DNA of 64,000 nucleotides from Caryophanales bacterium (GCA_026168805.1 JAPFDS010000052.1:46882-110881), one strand, 5' to 3'; numbered from the stretch's first letter, positions 7,674 through 20,438 are shown. The notes: a model not told the origin generated them from the letters alone. Translations and numbers: made by a program.

Positions 7674-8774
7674 TTACTTTCTTTGGTTGATTGTACGCAG
7701 GCAAACATCTGTCAAAATATCAATCGCATGGTTCATAGATTCTTGGTTAAACGTCATATATGGATCATGTAATCCTGGTGTGACATCCGCCCCTAAACCA
7801 AGCATCGTCGCCTTTAAATGTGGTCTTTCAATCGTATAAAAATGAAAGTCGTCCGCTCCAGGTGTAATAATGCGTGGCTTGGCTGGTTCCCCTAATACAG
7901 TTTCGATCGACGCAGCAAGAAGGTTTTCAGCATCTGTATCTATTTTTGCAGCTGGCGCATAATCAAACCACTCGATTTCAATAGGTACATTAAAATGCTC
8001 CGATAGATGTTCACACGTTTTTTCTATGTTTGCTTGTAGTTCATCCATCACATCGTTTGCTTCGGCACGTACATCTAATCCGAAGGTGGCACTTCCAGGA
8101 ATAATATTAAAATTTTCAGTGCCTGCCTGCATATATGTCATTTTTACAGTTGCAGCAATGTGTGGGTTTGTATGCATCAATCCGAAATGATGGTTCATTA
8201 ACGATGCTACCTCAATTGCATTCACACCTTGATGTGGTCGTGCACCATGATGGTCAAGTCCTTTAATTTTTCCTCTTCCGAATAAACATGCTCCATGTGA
8301 TACACTTGGCGCACAACTTGGAAAGGATATTTCATCATGAGGTCTTACATGGACACCATACAAATAATCTAAATCATCTACAACGCCTTCTTTAACAACA
8401 CTGAGAGAGCCATTTCCCAATTCTTCTGCCGGTTGAAAGATAGCTCGTACGGTTCCTCCAAGCTGTTGAACTTCTTTTAATCGATGCATAACCCCTGTTA
8501 CGATTGTCATATGTGCATCATGTCCACAAGAATGGTTCGCACGCAACTCACCATCAACTTCTTGGAGAAGTGCATCCATATCTGCTCGAAGCCCGATCTT
8601 TGGCGAACCTTCTCCAATCTCTACAGAAAAACCAGGTATTTGTGTAAATCGTTTTGGAGAAAAGCCTGCTTGTTCAAACAGTTCTACAAGAAAATTTGTT
8701 GTTTCAACCTCTTCCCAACTTACCTCTGCATGTTTGTGTAAATATGAAAATAATTGTTCTACCTCAAATGTCAT
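7674..8774 (-). CDS. M20 family amidohydrolase (aminoacylase-like)
   Basis: A 366-aa metallohydrolase of the M20D amidohydrolase group, which removes acyl groups from N-acyl amino acids or splits similar amides such as p-aminobenzoyl-glutamate or hippurate. Metal ligands are visible as the NHSCGHDAH motif (C83, H85) and PAEELGNG (E117/E118), with later His residues in GARPHQGVNA. It starts at an ATG that directly follows the TAG of the YfcC transporter gene, so the two form one operon. The exact substrate cannot be read; the cluster suggests acylated or peptide-linked glutamate or alanine compounds. Confidence 0.85.
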   Translation of the reverse strand: MTFEVEQLFSYLHKHAEVSWEEVETTNFLVELFEQAGFSPKRFTQIPGFSVEIGEGSPKIGLRADMDALLQEVDGELRANHSCGHDAHMTIVTGVMHRLKEVQQLGGTVRAIFQPAEELGNGSLSVVKEGVVDDLDYLYGVHVRPHDEISFPSCAPSVSHGACLFGRGKIKGLDHHGARPHQGVNAIEVASLMNHHFGLMHTNPHIAATVKMTYMQAGTENFNIIPGSATFGLDVRAEANDVMDELQANIEKTCEHLSEHFNVPIEIEWFDYAPAAKIDTDAENLLAASIETVLGEPAKPRIITPGADDFHFYTIERPHLKATMLGLGADVTPGLHDPYMTFNQESMNHAIDILTDVCLRTINQRK

Positions 8775-10178
8775 CTAAGATACCCCCAAAATAACCGCTA
8801 CTGTAAGCGCTATACCTGCAATGATAATCCATATACCGATTAATTTCCAGATAAATTTAACCCATTTTTCATAAGGAATACCTGCTACTGCTAAATATCC
8901 CATTAATGCTGCGGAAGTTGGAATAATAGAGTTTGTGATGGCATCTCCATATTGATACGCAAGTACAGCAACTTGTCTTTCTAACCCGAGTAAATCTGCA
9001 ATGGGTACCATAATTGGCATTGTTGTTGCTGCTTGCCCACTACCTGAAGGTATAAAGAAGTTTACGATCACTTGGACGACAAACATTCCAATCGCATTTA
9101 ACGTCTGTGGTAAATGAGAAATGATTTGCACGAGACTTTGAATGACTGTATCAATAATAACCCCTGATTCCATCACAACTAAAATTGCACGTGCGAATCC
9201 TACAATAAGTGCTCCGAACGCGACAAGCTTCATGCCATCAACCAATGCATCAAACGTTTTATTAATTCCGAGTCCTCCAATAAGACCACTTAACAAACCA
9301 ACAATTAAAAAGTTCGCTGCAAGCTCGTCCAAGAACCAATCCAATTGGAAAACTCCATACATATTAATGACAATACCTGTTAATAAAGCAAGTAAAACAA
9401 GGGCATGACGAGTATTAAACGTATCAAATGCGTCCATTGCTTTATGGTCCATTTTATCTAACTTTTGTTCGACTCCGTACATAATACTCTTTGTTGGATC
9501 TTTCTTGACCTTCACTGCATAACGCATCACGTAGATAATTGCTGTGATTAAAACCGCTATGTAAACAACGGTACGAAAACCAAATCCTGAGAACAATTTC
9601 AATTCAGCAATTTCTTGAGCAATTCCTACTGTAAATGGATTCATCATTCCGCCGATAAATCCGCTCGCTGCTCCAGTTGAAACCATTGCTGTTCCAACAA
9701 GCGTATCATATCCAAGGGCACGAGCAATGGCGATTCCAATCGGGACAAAAATAATCGTCTCTTCACTCATTCCTGTTGTAAATCCTAAAACAGAAAAAAT
9801 AATCATGGATAAAGGAATCAATAATATCCCTTTATCTTGCATCTTTTGTACAAGAGCATTAACACCTGATTCAATCGCTCCTGTTGCGCGAATAATTCCA
9901 AAGGCTCCCCCAACGATAAATATATAAAATATAATCCGTGCACCCTCTTGCATGCCAAAAGGAACGGACGTAAACATTTCAAAAAAAGTTACCGGTTGTT
10001 GCTCGACATGCGAGTAACTACCTTCGACAACGACCTCTCTATTATCAACTTCGATTCGATCAAACTCACCTGCTGGTATAAAGTATGTAGCAATAGTAGC
10101 TACTATAATAATTAAAAATATAATTGCATAGGTATGCGGGATGCCAAATTTTCTTTTCTTTTTCACCGTTTGTGCCAT
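8775..10178 (-). CDS. YfcC family transporter (DcuC-like superfamily)
   Basis: A 467-aa integral membrane protein with about 12 hydrophobic segments. The sequence features MMNPFTVGIAQEIAELKLFSGFGFR and, near the C-terminus, IPSGSGQAATTMPIMVPIADLLGLERQ; such paired motifs are typical of the YfcC branch of the C4-dicarboxylate carrier superfamily. Members are found beside peptidases and amidohydrolases and are thought to import peptides, basic amino acids or acylated amino acids. It is the first gene of an operon with the M20 hydrolase, and divergent from the dipeptide epimerase gene across a 212-bp promoter region. Confidence 0.85.
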   Translation of the reverse strand: MAQTVKKKRKFGIPHTYAIIFLIIIVATIATYFIPAGEFDRIEVDNREVVVEGSYSHVEQQPVTFFEMFTSVPFGMQEGARIIFYIFIVGGAFGIIRATGAIESGVNALVQKMQDKGILLIPLSMIIFSVLGFTTGMSEETIIFVPIGIAIARALGYDTLVGTAMVSTGAASGFIGGMMNPFTVGIAQEIAELKLFSGFGFRTVVYIAVLITAIIYVMRYAVKVKKDPTKSIMYGVEQKLDKMDHKAMDAFDTFNTRHALVLLALLTGIVINMYGVFQLDWFLDELAANFLIVGLLSGLIGGLGINKTFDALVDGMKLVAFGALIVGFARAILVVMESGVIIDTVIQSLVQIISHLPQTLNAIGMFVVQVIVNFFIPSGSGQAATTMPIMVPIADLLGLERQVAVLAYQYGDAITNSIIPTSAALMGYLAVAGIPYEKWVKFIWKLIGIWIIIAGIALTVAVILGVS

Positions 10179-10390
10179 ATGTTTTTTCCTCTCTATTTAT
10201 TCGTTTCTTGACGTACACACAAATGATACGTACGATAATATTTAATGATTATAACCAAATACATATACATGCATCATTATGAGTAAATGTGTATAATTAT
10301 AAATAAGACAAAAACAATTATAACACATGTTTGATTTTTTTCTAGTGCAAAAGTTACTTTTTAAATATTTTAATAGAAAGGGTTGGATGT

Positions 10391-11506
10391 ATGAAAATAC
10401 AAAAAATTGAATTATATGCGATCGAGCTTCCTCTAAAGGAACCATTTATTATTAGCTATTCTTCTTATAACACGTTGCCTTCACTCATTGTTAAAATGAC
10501 GCTTGATAACGGAACAGTTGGATATGGCGAAGGACTTCCGGATGAACATGTAACTGGTGAAAGTGTTCATAGCGCATTTGAAATGATTGAGAAGATCTTA
10601 GCACCGCGTCTTATTGGAATGAATCCTTTACATATGGAGCACATCCATGAAGTGATGAATCAAGAAATATATGCTGCACCAACTGCTAAAGCGGCGTTAG
10701 ATATAGCTTGCTATGATGCAGCTGCTAAATCTTTAGGTGTTCCTATATACAACTTGATTGGTGGGCGGTATCATAATGAATTCCCAATTACACATGTGTT
10801 AAGTATTCAATCCCCTGAAGCAATGGCGTCAGAAGCTGTCGTAAAAATGAACGAAGGTTATGAGTCTTTTAAAATGAAAGTTGGCTCGTCTGATATGTTA
10901 GAAGACGTGAGAAGAATCCAAGCGGTACGGACAGCGATTGGAGCTGATCCATCCATTCGTGTAGATGTGAATCAAGGATGGAAAAATAGTGCTACGACCC
11001 TCCAAGCATTGCATTTACTAGAAGATGCTCGACTCGACTGGATTGAACAGCCTATTGCGGCAGACGATATTCGAGGAATGGTAGAAATTAAACAAAAATC
11101 AACGATCCCAGTAATGATTGATGAAGGCCTGCGCGGAATCCACGAAATGCGTACTATTATTCAAGAAGAAGCGGCTCATAAAGTAAATATTAAATTAATG
11201 AAATGTGGCGGAATTTATCCAGCTACGAAAATCGCTACGATGGCGGAAATGGCAAATATCGAATGCCAAGTTGGCTCTATGGTGGAGTCATCTGTTGGAT
11301 CTGCAGCTGGATATCATGTTGCCTTCTCTAAGAAGTCCATTACAAGTGTAGAACTCACTGGTCCGCTAAAATTTTGCACAGATATTGGTAACTTAACATT
11401 TGATATACCCTTTATTCGATTACATGATTCTCCAGGATTAGGAATCGATGTAGATGAAAAAACATTACAAGAATTGACGATTAAACAAACCAGTATACAT
11501 GCATAA
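10391..11506 (+). CDS. Dipeptide epimerase, enolase superfamily
   Basis: A 371-aa protein of the muconate lactonizing enzyme/dipeptide epimerase subgroup. The catalytic lysines form the KMK motif (K161 and K163), metal ligands are D192 in VDVNQGW, E219 in WIEQP and D244 in MIDEG, and the opposite lysine is K268 in NIKLMK. The family epimerises L-Ala-D/L-Glu, a murein breakdown product, or other dipeptides. It starts at ATG 10391 with GAAAGGG upstream. Position opposite YfcC-M20 and ahead of AbgT suggests a role in recycling wall or folate-derived peptides. Substrate specificity is not readable from sequence alone. Confidence 0.82.
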   Translation: MKIQKIELYAIELPLKEPFIISYSSYNTLPSLIVKMTLDNGTVGYGEGLPDEHVTGESVHSAFEMIEKILAPRLIGMNPLHMEHIHEVMNQEIYAAPTAKAALDIACYDAAAKSLGVPIYNLIGGRYHNEFPITHVLSIQSPEAMASEAVVKMNEGYESFKMKVGSSDMLEDVRRIQAVRTAIGADPSIRVDVNQGWKNSATTLQALHLLEDARLDWIEQPIAADDIRGMVEIKQKSTIPVMIDEGLRGIHEMRTIIQEEAAHKVNIKLMKCGGIYPATKIATMAEMANIECQVGSMVESSVGSAAGYHVAFSKKSITSVELTGPLKFCTDIGNLTFDIPFIRLHDSPGLGIDVDEKTLQELTIKQTSIHA

Positions 11507-11553
11507 AAAACCGTAGCATTGACCTTATTAAAGGTTCAATGCTACGGTTTTTT
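11505..11553 (+). terminator. Terminator between dipeptide epimerase and abgT
   Basis: AAAAAACCGTAGCATTGACC pairs with GGTTCAATGCTACGGTTTTTT, with one mismatch. The stem is long and followed by a T run, so abgT probably has its own promoter or needs read-through. Confidence 0.9.
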
Positions 11554-11647
11554 ATCAGATATTTTTAAAGTCCTCCTAAATTTAATGTATATTCTAAAGT
11601 TTTGCAGAGTATACATCATTACGTCACTTTCACATAGGGGGATAAAA

Positions 11648-13180
11648 ATGAGTCAAGAATCATCGAATCAAAATGTTCATAAAAGAGGGATTTTTAACCG
11701 CTTTTTAGATATTATTGAAAAATACGGAAACAAATTACCAGATCCTGTCATGTTATTCGTCATCATCGCAGTCATTGTTTTACTCAGCTCAGCACTTTTT
11801 TCTTTTCTTGGAACATCAGCAATTCATCCTGTGACAGATGAAACAATAAAAGTCGTTAATTTATTGTCTGCGGATGGGATTATCCAAATTTTAACGGGAT
11901 TAGTGGATAACTTTACAAGTTTTCCTCCGTTAGGTCTTGTACTTGTTGTTATGCTTGGTGTTGGGGTTGCTGAATCAACTGGATTTATATCTACGGTCAT
12001 GAAAACAACCATTTTAAGTGCTCCTAAGAAGATAATTTTACCAACAATTGTTCTTGTTGCAATTCTTGGAAATGCCGCTGCTGATGCTGCAATGGTTGTC
12101 CTTCCGCCAATTGTAGCAATGATTTTTATTGCACTTGGCAGACATCCCATTGCTGGATTGGCTGCTGCTTATGCGTCTGTTGCCGGTGGATTCAGTGCGA
12201 ATTTATTAATTTCTGTGTTAGACCCTTTAGTAGCAGGATTCACCCAAACGGGTGCAGATATCATTGACCCCAATTATGTAGCAAACCCAGCGATGAACTA
12301 CTACTTTTTAGCTGTTTCTGCACTTGTTCTCATTCCAGTAGCTGTCTTAATCACAACGAAGATTGTTGAACCTCGATTGGGGAAATATACTGGAAAACGA
12401 GAGAAACAAGAATCAATTACCCCTCTTGAAAAGCGTGGATTTTGGTGGGCTGTTGCTTCCATTGGTGTCCTACTAGTTATTTTATTAATCACTATCCTTC
12501 CAGAAAACGGTATGTTACGTGATCCCGAGACAGGTTCCATTACAGATTCGCCTTTTATGGATAGTATCGTACCAATTATGATGATTTTATTTTTAGTTCC
12601 TGCATTAATTTATGGTAAAATAACAGGTTCTATTAAAAATACAAAAGACATTGCAGACCATCTGACAAAGTCTATGTCTAGTATGGGTGTCTACATCGTG
12701 ATTGCATTTGTTGCTGCACAAATGATTGCCTTCTTCTCTTGGAGTAACTTAGGGCCCATTGTCGCAATTAAAGGGGCAAACTTGCTGCAAACGATTGGTT
12801 TTACTGGTTTACCAATGTTTATCGGATTTATTATAATCGCAGCGCTCGTCAACTTGATGGTCGCAAGCGCTTCAGCGAAATGGGCGATATTAGCTCCAGT
12901 ATTCGTTCCAATGTTTATGTTACTAGGATATAGTCCTGCGGTTACACAGGCAGCTTATCGAATTGCAGACTCGATTACAAACCCAATCACTCCAATGCTC
13001 GCATATTTTGCAATTGCACTCACATTTGCGAAAAAGTATGATAAAAAAATTGGTATTGGAACATTTATGTCTTCTCTATTACCGTACACCATTGGATTCG
13101 CTATCATGTGGATCATCTTATTTACCGTTTGGTTTGTATTTAAAATCCCACTTGGACCAGGAAATGGAATTTTTATGTAA
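11648..13180 (+). CDS. abgT: AbgT family p-aminobenzoyl-glutamate transporter
   Basis: A 510-aa membrane protein of the AbgT family, with around 12-13 hydrophobic segments. Recognised from ILGNAAADAAMVVLPPIVAM, AAYASVAGGFSANLLISVLDP, NLMVASASAKWAILAPVFVP and the late RIADSITNPITPMLAYFAI signature. E. coli AbgT imports p-aminobenzoyl-glutamate; other members are proposed to export sulfonamides. ATG 11648 is used because AGGGGG lies just upstream; the frame is open 43 codons further back, but that part runs through the terminator. With an M20 amidohydrolase in the cluster, import followed by amide cleavage is the likelier role. Confidence 0.87.
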   Translation: MSQESSNQNVHKRGIFNRFLDIIEKYGNKLPDPVMLFVIIAVIVLLSSALFSFLGTSAIHPVTDETIKVVNLLSADGIIQILTGLVDNFTSFPPLGLVLVVMLGVGVAESTGFISTVMKTTILSAPKKIILPTIVLVAILGNAAADAAMVVLPPIVAMIFIALGRHPIAGLAAAYASVAGGFSANLLISVLDPLVAGFTQTGADIIDPNYVANPAMNYYFLAVSALVLIPVAVLITTKIVEPRLGKYTGKREKQESITPLEKRGFWWAVASIGVLLVILLITILPENGMLRDPETGSITDSPFMDSIVPIMMILFLVPALIYGKITGSIKNTKDIADHLTKSMSSMGVYIVIAFVAAQMIAFFSWSNLGPIVAIKGANLLQTIGFTGLPMFIGFIIIAALVNLMVASASAKWAILAPVFVPMFMLLGYSPAVTQAAYRIADSITNPITPMLAYFAIALTFAKKYDKKIGIGTFMSSLLPYTIGFAIMWIILFTVWFVFKIPLGPGNGIFM

Positions 13181-13194
13181 AGCAAATACAAAAA

Positions 13195-13224
13195 TCCCTT
13201 GCAACCATAAATGGCTGCAAGGGA
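13195..13224 (-). terminator. Terminator of the suf operon
   Basis: TCCCTTGCAACCAT pairs with ATGGCTGCAAGGGA. On the minus strand the hairpin is followed by TTTTTG, 20 bp after the sufB stop. On the plus strand it could also stop abgT transcription but has a weaker T run there. Confidence 0.85.
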
Positions 13225-13243
13225 ATATATTTTGTTTCGTCGT

Positions 13244-14641
13244 TTAACCGATCGAACCTTCCATTTCATATTTCATAAGTCTATTCATTTCAACAGCATA
13301 CTCCATTGGAAGTTCACGTGTGAATGGCTCAATGAAGCCCATTACAATCATATCTGTTGCTTCTTGTTCTTCAAGTCCTCTACTCATGAGGTAGAACAAC
13401 TGCTCTTCAGATACTTTTGAAACTTTAGCTTCGTGCTCAAGTGACACGTTATCATTTAAAATTTCGTTATACGGAATCGTATCTGATGTAGATTTGTTAT
13501 CGAGAATCAGTGTATCACACTCAATGTTTGCGCGTGCTCCGTCTGCTTTACGTCCGAAGTTCACGATTCCACGATACGATACTTTTCCACCATCTTTTGA
13601 AAGTGACTTAGAAACAATGGATGAGGAAGTGTTCTTACCAATGTGGTGCATTTTAGCCCCAGCATCTTGGTGTTGACCTTTTCCTGCGAATGCAATGGAA
13701 ATCGTTACACCACGTGAACCTTCTCCTCTAAGTAATACAGAAGGATACTTCATCGTTAGTTTCGATCCCATGTTTCCGTCAATCCATTCCATTGTACCAT
13801 TATCATCAACGGTTGCTCTCTTCGTGACTAAGTTGTATACGTTGTTTGCCCAGTTTTGAATTGTTGTGTAACGGCAATATGCGTCCTTCTTCACGAAAAT
13901 CTCAACAACTGCACTGTGGAGTGAGTTTGTTGTGTAAATTGGCGCTGTACAACCTTCTACGTAGTGTACAGATGCACCTTCGTCTACGATGATTAGTGTA
14001 CGCTCAAACTGTCCCATGTTTTCCGAGTTTATACGGAAATATGCTTGAAGTGGAGCTGTTGCTTTTACTCCTTTAGGAACATAAATGAACGATCCACCAG
14101 ACCAAACAGCTGTGTTCAATGCTGAGAATTTGTTGTCTGCAGCTGGAATCACTTTACCAAAGTATTCCTTAAACATTTCTTCATGTTCTTGCAATGCAGA
14201 ATCTGTATCTTTAAAGATAATACCTAATTTTTCTAGGTCTTCTTCTAAACTTTGGTATACAACTTCAGATTCATACTGAGCAGAAACCCCTGCTAAATAT
14301 TTTTGTTCAGCTTCTGGAATTCCTAAACGATCAAACGTTTGTTTAATCTCTTCAGGTACTTCATCCCATGACGTACTTTGAGCTTCTGAAGGTTTAACGT
14401 AGTAAATGATCTCATCAAAGTCTAGCTCTGAAAGATCTCCACCCCATTGTGGCATTGGCTTGCTATAGAAGATGTCTAATGCTTTCAAACGTTCTTCTAA
14501 CATCCACTTTGGCTCTTCTTTCATGCGCGAGATTTCTTCAACAACTTCTTTTGTTAACCCACGCTCCGTACGGAATACTGAAATATCTTTATCTTGGAAA
14601 CCATATTTATACGAATCAATTTCTGGCATTTCTTTCGCCAT
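13244..14641 (-). CDS. sufB: Fe-S cluster scaffold subunit SufB
   Basis: The 465-aa SufB protein is the scaffold of the SufBCD complex, on which new iron-sulfur clusters form. Length and sequence are typical: [41 protein letters not shown] and a C-terminal beta-helix region ending in [20 protein letters not shown]. Translation starts at ATG 14641 behind AAGGAGG. It is the last gene of the operon, 36 bp after sufU, and is followed by a strong terminator. Confidence 0.96.
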   Translation of the reverse strand: MAKEMPEIDSYKYGFQDKDISVFRTERGLTKEVVEEISRMKEEPKWMLEERLKALDIFYSKPMPQWGGDLSELDFDEIIYYVKPSEAQSTSWDEVPEEIKQTFDRLGIPEAEQKYLAGVSAQYESEVVYQSLEEDLEKLGIIFKDTDSALQEHEEMFKEYFGKVIPAADNKFSALNTAVWSGGSFIYVPKGVKATAPLQAYFRINSENMGQFERTLIIVDEGASVHYVEGCTAPIYTTNSLHSAVVEIFVKKDAYCRYTTIQNWANNVYNLVTKRATVDDNGTMEWIDGNMGSKLTMKYPSVLLRGEGSRGVTISIAFAGKGQHQDAGAKMHHIGKNTSSSIVSKSLSKDGGKVSYRGIVNFGRKADGARANIECDTLILDNKSTSDTIPYNEILNDNVSLEHEAKVSKVSEEQLFYLMSRGLEEQEATDMIVMGFIEPFTRELPMEYAVEMNRLMKYEMEGSIG

Positions 14642-14677
14642 GTTTAAAACCTCCTTGAGATATTTTCAAGCGACTGG

Positions 14678-17635
<2,958 letters not shown>

Positions 17636-17656
17636 TTAACTACCCCTCCTACCTAA

Positions 17657-18445
17657 TTACGCTTTTTGACCTACCGTTTCATCTTCAATTCCTAATTCTT
17701 CTTTAATCCACTCATATCCTTCTGCTTCCAGTTGTTTTGCTAATTCTGGACCGCCAGATTTAACAATACGCCCTTGCATCATTACGTGAACAAAGTCTGG
17801 TGTAATGTAGTTTAGTAAGCGTTGGTAGTGTGTAATAATTAAGCACCCTAGTCCAGTTTCTTCACGTACACCGTTAATGCTATCTGAAACAACTCGAAGT
17901 GCGTCTATATCTAAACCAGAGTCAATTTCATCTAGAATAGCAATTTCTGGTTGGAGCATTTTCAATTGTAAAATTTCGTTTCTCTTTTTCTCTCCACCTG
18001 AGAAACCTTCATTTAAGTAACGTTGTGCCATGTTTTGATCAATTTCGAGTTCATCTAATGCACCGTCCATTGTTTTAATGAATTGCATTAAAGGAATTCC
18101 GTCTTCTTCTTCGCGACGAGCGTTAATAGAAGAACGTAAGAAATCAGATGTTGTTACACCACTAATTTCACTCGGGTATTGCATTGCTAAGAAAAGACCA
18201 GCACGTGCACGCTCATCTACTTCCATTTCTAAAACATCTTCACCGTTCAGTGTGATGCTTCCTTGTGTAATCTCAAATGATGGGTGTCCCATGACTGCTG
18301 AAGCAAGTGTTGACTTCCCTGTTCCGTTAGGACCCATAACTGCATGGAATTCCCCACTCTTTATTGTAAGGTTTACACCTTTTAATATTTCATTATCTTC
18401 AATCTCAACATGAAGATCTTTAATTTCTAATGTTGTTTCTGACAT
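17657..18445 (-). CDS. sufC: Fe-S assembly ATPase SufC
   Basis: A 262-aa ABC-type ATPase of the SufBCD complex. Walker A is GPNGTGKST, the signature motif FSGGEKKR, and Walker B IAILDEIDSGLD, followed by the switch His in CLIITHYQR. The start is ATG 18445, where GGAGG lies just upstream; an 18-codon upstream extension has no ribosome binding site. First gene of sufCDSUB. Confidence 0.96.
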   Translation of the reverse strand: MSETTLEIKDLHVEIEDNEILKGVNLTIKSGEFHAVMGPNGTGKSTLASAVMGHPSFEITQGSITLNGEDVLEMEVDERARAGLFLAMQYPSEISGVTTSDFLRSSINARREEEDGIPLMQFIKTMDGALDELEIDQNMAQRYLNEGFSGGEKKRNEILQLKMLQPEIAILDEIDSGLDIDALRVVSDSINGVREETGLGCLIITHYQRLLNYITPDFVHVMMQGRIVKSGGPELAKQLEAEGYEWIKEELGIEDETVGQKA

Positions 18446-18833
18446 ATCGATACCTCCAGATACTATTTTATAGTGATTTAAAATAATCAAATGTGTCATA
18501 CACTTGAACTATTCTCAATCTATTCTCATTCTAATCTTAAATCATTTCCAATTAATTATCAACTCTTTCGGTTGTTATGTAACACGCGTTCTCATAATAC
18601 CGAAAACATGTTTATATTCTTAGAAGTTCTGATGTTCTTGGAAAGTGATTTATGAATTGAATGCCCATACATAATTATCATAACATATTGATACATTAGG
18701 GCAAATAGCTTTAGAAATGTCTTGGTTACGTTTGTAAGCGAATACCCTACAAACCTTCTTTCTCTCTCTGTATATCGCCCAATGTGCACTTCTTACACTG
18801 ATTTTCTCTAGATTTGATTATCAAATAGATTTC
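18446..18833. other. 388-bp non-coding region before the suf operon
   Basis: Holds the suf promoter (18534-18562) and, downstream of it, two or three near-direct repeats of ATTCTCA (18507-18530). A 65-codon open frame at 18592-18789 has no ribosome binding site or recognisable sequence and is not called. No RNA gene is seen. In B. subtilis the metNPQ genes lie in this interval. Confidence 0.6.
18534..18562 (-). promoter_or_regulatory. Probable sigma-A promoter of the suf operon
   Basis: On the minus strand TTGATA (18557-18562), a 17-bp spacer, then TAAGAT (18534-18539). The predicted start would be about 85 nt upstream of the sufC start codon. The adjoining repeats of TGAGAATAG could be an operator. 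Confidence 0.55.
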
Positions 18834-19145
18834 TTACTGAAAATATTGCGGAAAGTATTTGTGAACATACGTGTACATGTGCGCAACAGAATGAAAGGTG
18901 TATATTTTTTCTTTTACTTCATGTTCATCAACAATCAGTAAGCATGGCACACTTTCGATTTCCTGTGCTCGCATAAATGCTTCTTCATAGGAAGCATTCA
19001 TTTCTGCAAATAAAGTACTTCCATGAATCTCTTCAATTTTTTCTAACATGGACCTAGCAATATGGCATGTACCACAAAATGGCGAGTATATATAGAGTAA
19101 GTAAGATCCTGTATCTTGTATATCTGTCGTAAATGGTTGCAACAC
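18834..19145 (-). CDS. yusE: Thioredoxin-like protein YusE
   Basis: A 103-aa thioredoxin-fold protein with a CGTC active site (YSPFCGTCHIARSML) about residue 24 and the cis-Pro loop at VPCLLIVDE. The cytoplasmic role is probably thiol-disulfide exchange. Position beside yusF and gcvH matches B. subtilis yusE. No signal peptide is seen. Confidence 0.85.
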   Translation of the reverse strand: MLQPFTTDIQDTGSYLLYIYSPFCGTCHIARSMLEKIEEIHGSTLFAEMNASYEEAFMRAQEIESVPCLLIVDEHEVKEKIYTFHSVAHMYTYVHKYFPQYFQ

Positions 19146-19177
19146 AAATCACCTTTTTATCATATTCGTTCTTCATA

Positions 19178-19522
19178 CTACAAAAAGCGAGGATCAACTT
19201 CAATATTTTGGCTCAGTAATGCATGAGCAATCTCATTGAGTGGAGTTGTTTCTACTTCTCTATACTCACTATTCACTCGAACATGATGAGCGTGAGGCAA
19301 TTCACGCGTCAATTCTTTCCTCAATTCTAATCCCGACTCATCTTCATCTACAAATATGTACACATCTCTATGGTCCAAATCATACGCTTCTAATATCTCG
19401 TCAAAATAAGAAATACTAAACGTACCGAACGTACAAATGACCTCTACCGGTTCTACAATTACTTTTTTAATGTGTTGTTTGTCTGACTTGCCTTCAACAA
19501 TAATGATTTTTCCATTATGCAA
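19178..19522 (-). CDS. yusF: Toprim domain protein YusF
   Basis: A 114-aa protein made almost entirely of a Toprim domain: the acidic glutamate in KIIIVEGKSDKQHI near the N-terminus and the DxD motif in IFVDEDESGLELR. Toprim domains occur in topoisomerases, primases and RNase M5-like nucleases; stand-alone forms such as YusF have no assigned activity. It lies 32 bp upstream of yusE on the same strand. Confidence 0.85.
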   Translation of the reverse strand: MHNGKIIIVEGKSDKQHIKKVIVEPVEVICTFGTFSISYFDEILEAYDLDHRDVYIFVDEDESGLELRKELTRELPHAHHVRVNSEYREVETTPLNEIAHALLSQNIEVDPRFL

Positions 19523-19556
19523 TTATAATCACCAACTTATTCCATAGTATACAAAT

Positions 19557-19800
19557 TGAGGGTGGAACAAATCAAAGTTGTATCTCCCAACATACGAATA
19601 ACACTCTAATGCAGCGTAGGAAATATACGTAGACTCCCGCGGGAGCAAAGGCATAGGCAAGACCCCGCAAGGCGATAGCCTGCGTAGGCTTGCCAGCCGC
19701 CCGCAGGAAAGCGAAGTATATTTCCGAAGCGGGTAATTCCACTTTTAAAATTAGAATGTTCGTATATGAATTAGCTTTAAATCTTTTGTCTCAACCTCTA
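19557..19800. repeat. Modular palindromic intergenic repeat R2
   Basis: About 244 bp between yusF and gcvH. Both outer arms match R1: GGAACAAATCAAAGTTGTAT on the left, CTTTAAATCTTTTGTCTCAA on the right, and GGAAATATACGTAGACTCCC / AGCGAAGTATATTTCCGAAG inside them. The centre has the shared GCGGGAGCAAAGGCATAGGC element but lacks the GTCGAC module of R1 and R3. It occupies the place where B. subtilis carries yusG. Confidence 0.8.
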
Positions 19801-19846
19801 CATATCATAAGTGTAGACAACATTCGTTTTTTTTACTACTAAAAAC

Positions 19847-19885
19847 AGAAAGCTGACTTCCTTAGTTTTAAGGAAATCAGCTTGT
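19847..19885 (-). terminator. Terminator of gcvH
   Basis: On the minus strand AAGCTGATTTCCTTAAAACT folds back on AAGGAAGTCAGCTT, followed by TCTGTTTTT. It begins 12 bp after the gcvH stop. Confidence 0.8.
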
Positions 19886-19896
19886 ATGTTCACCTA

Positions 19897-20277
19897 TTAA
19901 TCATTAATGAACTCATTATATCCTTCATCTGAGAGCAAATCGTCAAATTCTGATTTGTCTGAAGGCTCAACAACAATCATCCATGCTTTTTCATATGGAG
20001 ACTCATTCACAAACTCAGGGCTATCTTCTAGCTCTTCGTTCACTTCAACTACTTTTCCACTTACAGGAGCGTATAATTCAGAAACTGTTTTTACTGATTC
20101 TACACTTCCAAAGGATTCATCTGCTTCAACTTCGTCGCCAACTTCTGGTAACTCAACAAATACGATATCGCCAAGTTCAGACTGTGCGAAGTCTGTAATT
20201 CCGATGCGAACGTTGTCGCCTTCTTTTTTAACCCACTCGTGTTCTTCTGAATAAAGTAAATCTTTTGGTAAACTCAT
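19897..20277 (-). CDS. gcvH: Glycine cleavage system H protein
   Basis: A 126-aa lipoyl carrier. The lipoylated lysine is K63 in [17 protein letters not shown], within the usual H-protein frame ([21 protein letters not shown] at the N-terminus). It shuttles the aminomethyl group in glycine cleavage and, in Bacillales, is the entry point for lipoyl assembly. It stands alone here, apart from gcvT and gcvP, as in B. subtilis. Confidence 0.95.
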   Translation of the reverse strand: MSLPKDLLYSEEHEWVKKEGDNVRIGITDFAQSELGDIVFVELPEVGDEVEADESFGSVESVKTVSELYAPVSGKVVEVNEELEDSPEFVNESPYEKAWMIVVEPSDKSEFDDLLSDEGYNEFIND

Positions 20278-20438
20278 AAGACCCCTCCATTATAATTTTC
20301 ATATGAAATATAATTATTAATTTCATTTCCAAAATACACAACCATTTCATCATAAGAAATTGGTAAAGTCAAATGGTTGTCCTCTTAGAATATGAAACCA
20401 ATGTACACCTATTAACATGTGTTGTTTCTACTATTATA

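Noticed and set aside
18592..18789. 65-codon minus-strand frame upstream of suf
   Set aside because: No ribosome binding site, no recognisable motif and odd composition; probably chance.
20338..20380. Inverted repeat ACAACCATTT / AAATGGTTGT between gcvH and yusI
   Set aside because: Arms of 10 bp with a 23-nt loop and no good T run; could end yusI messages but too weak to call.
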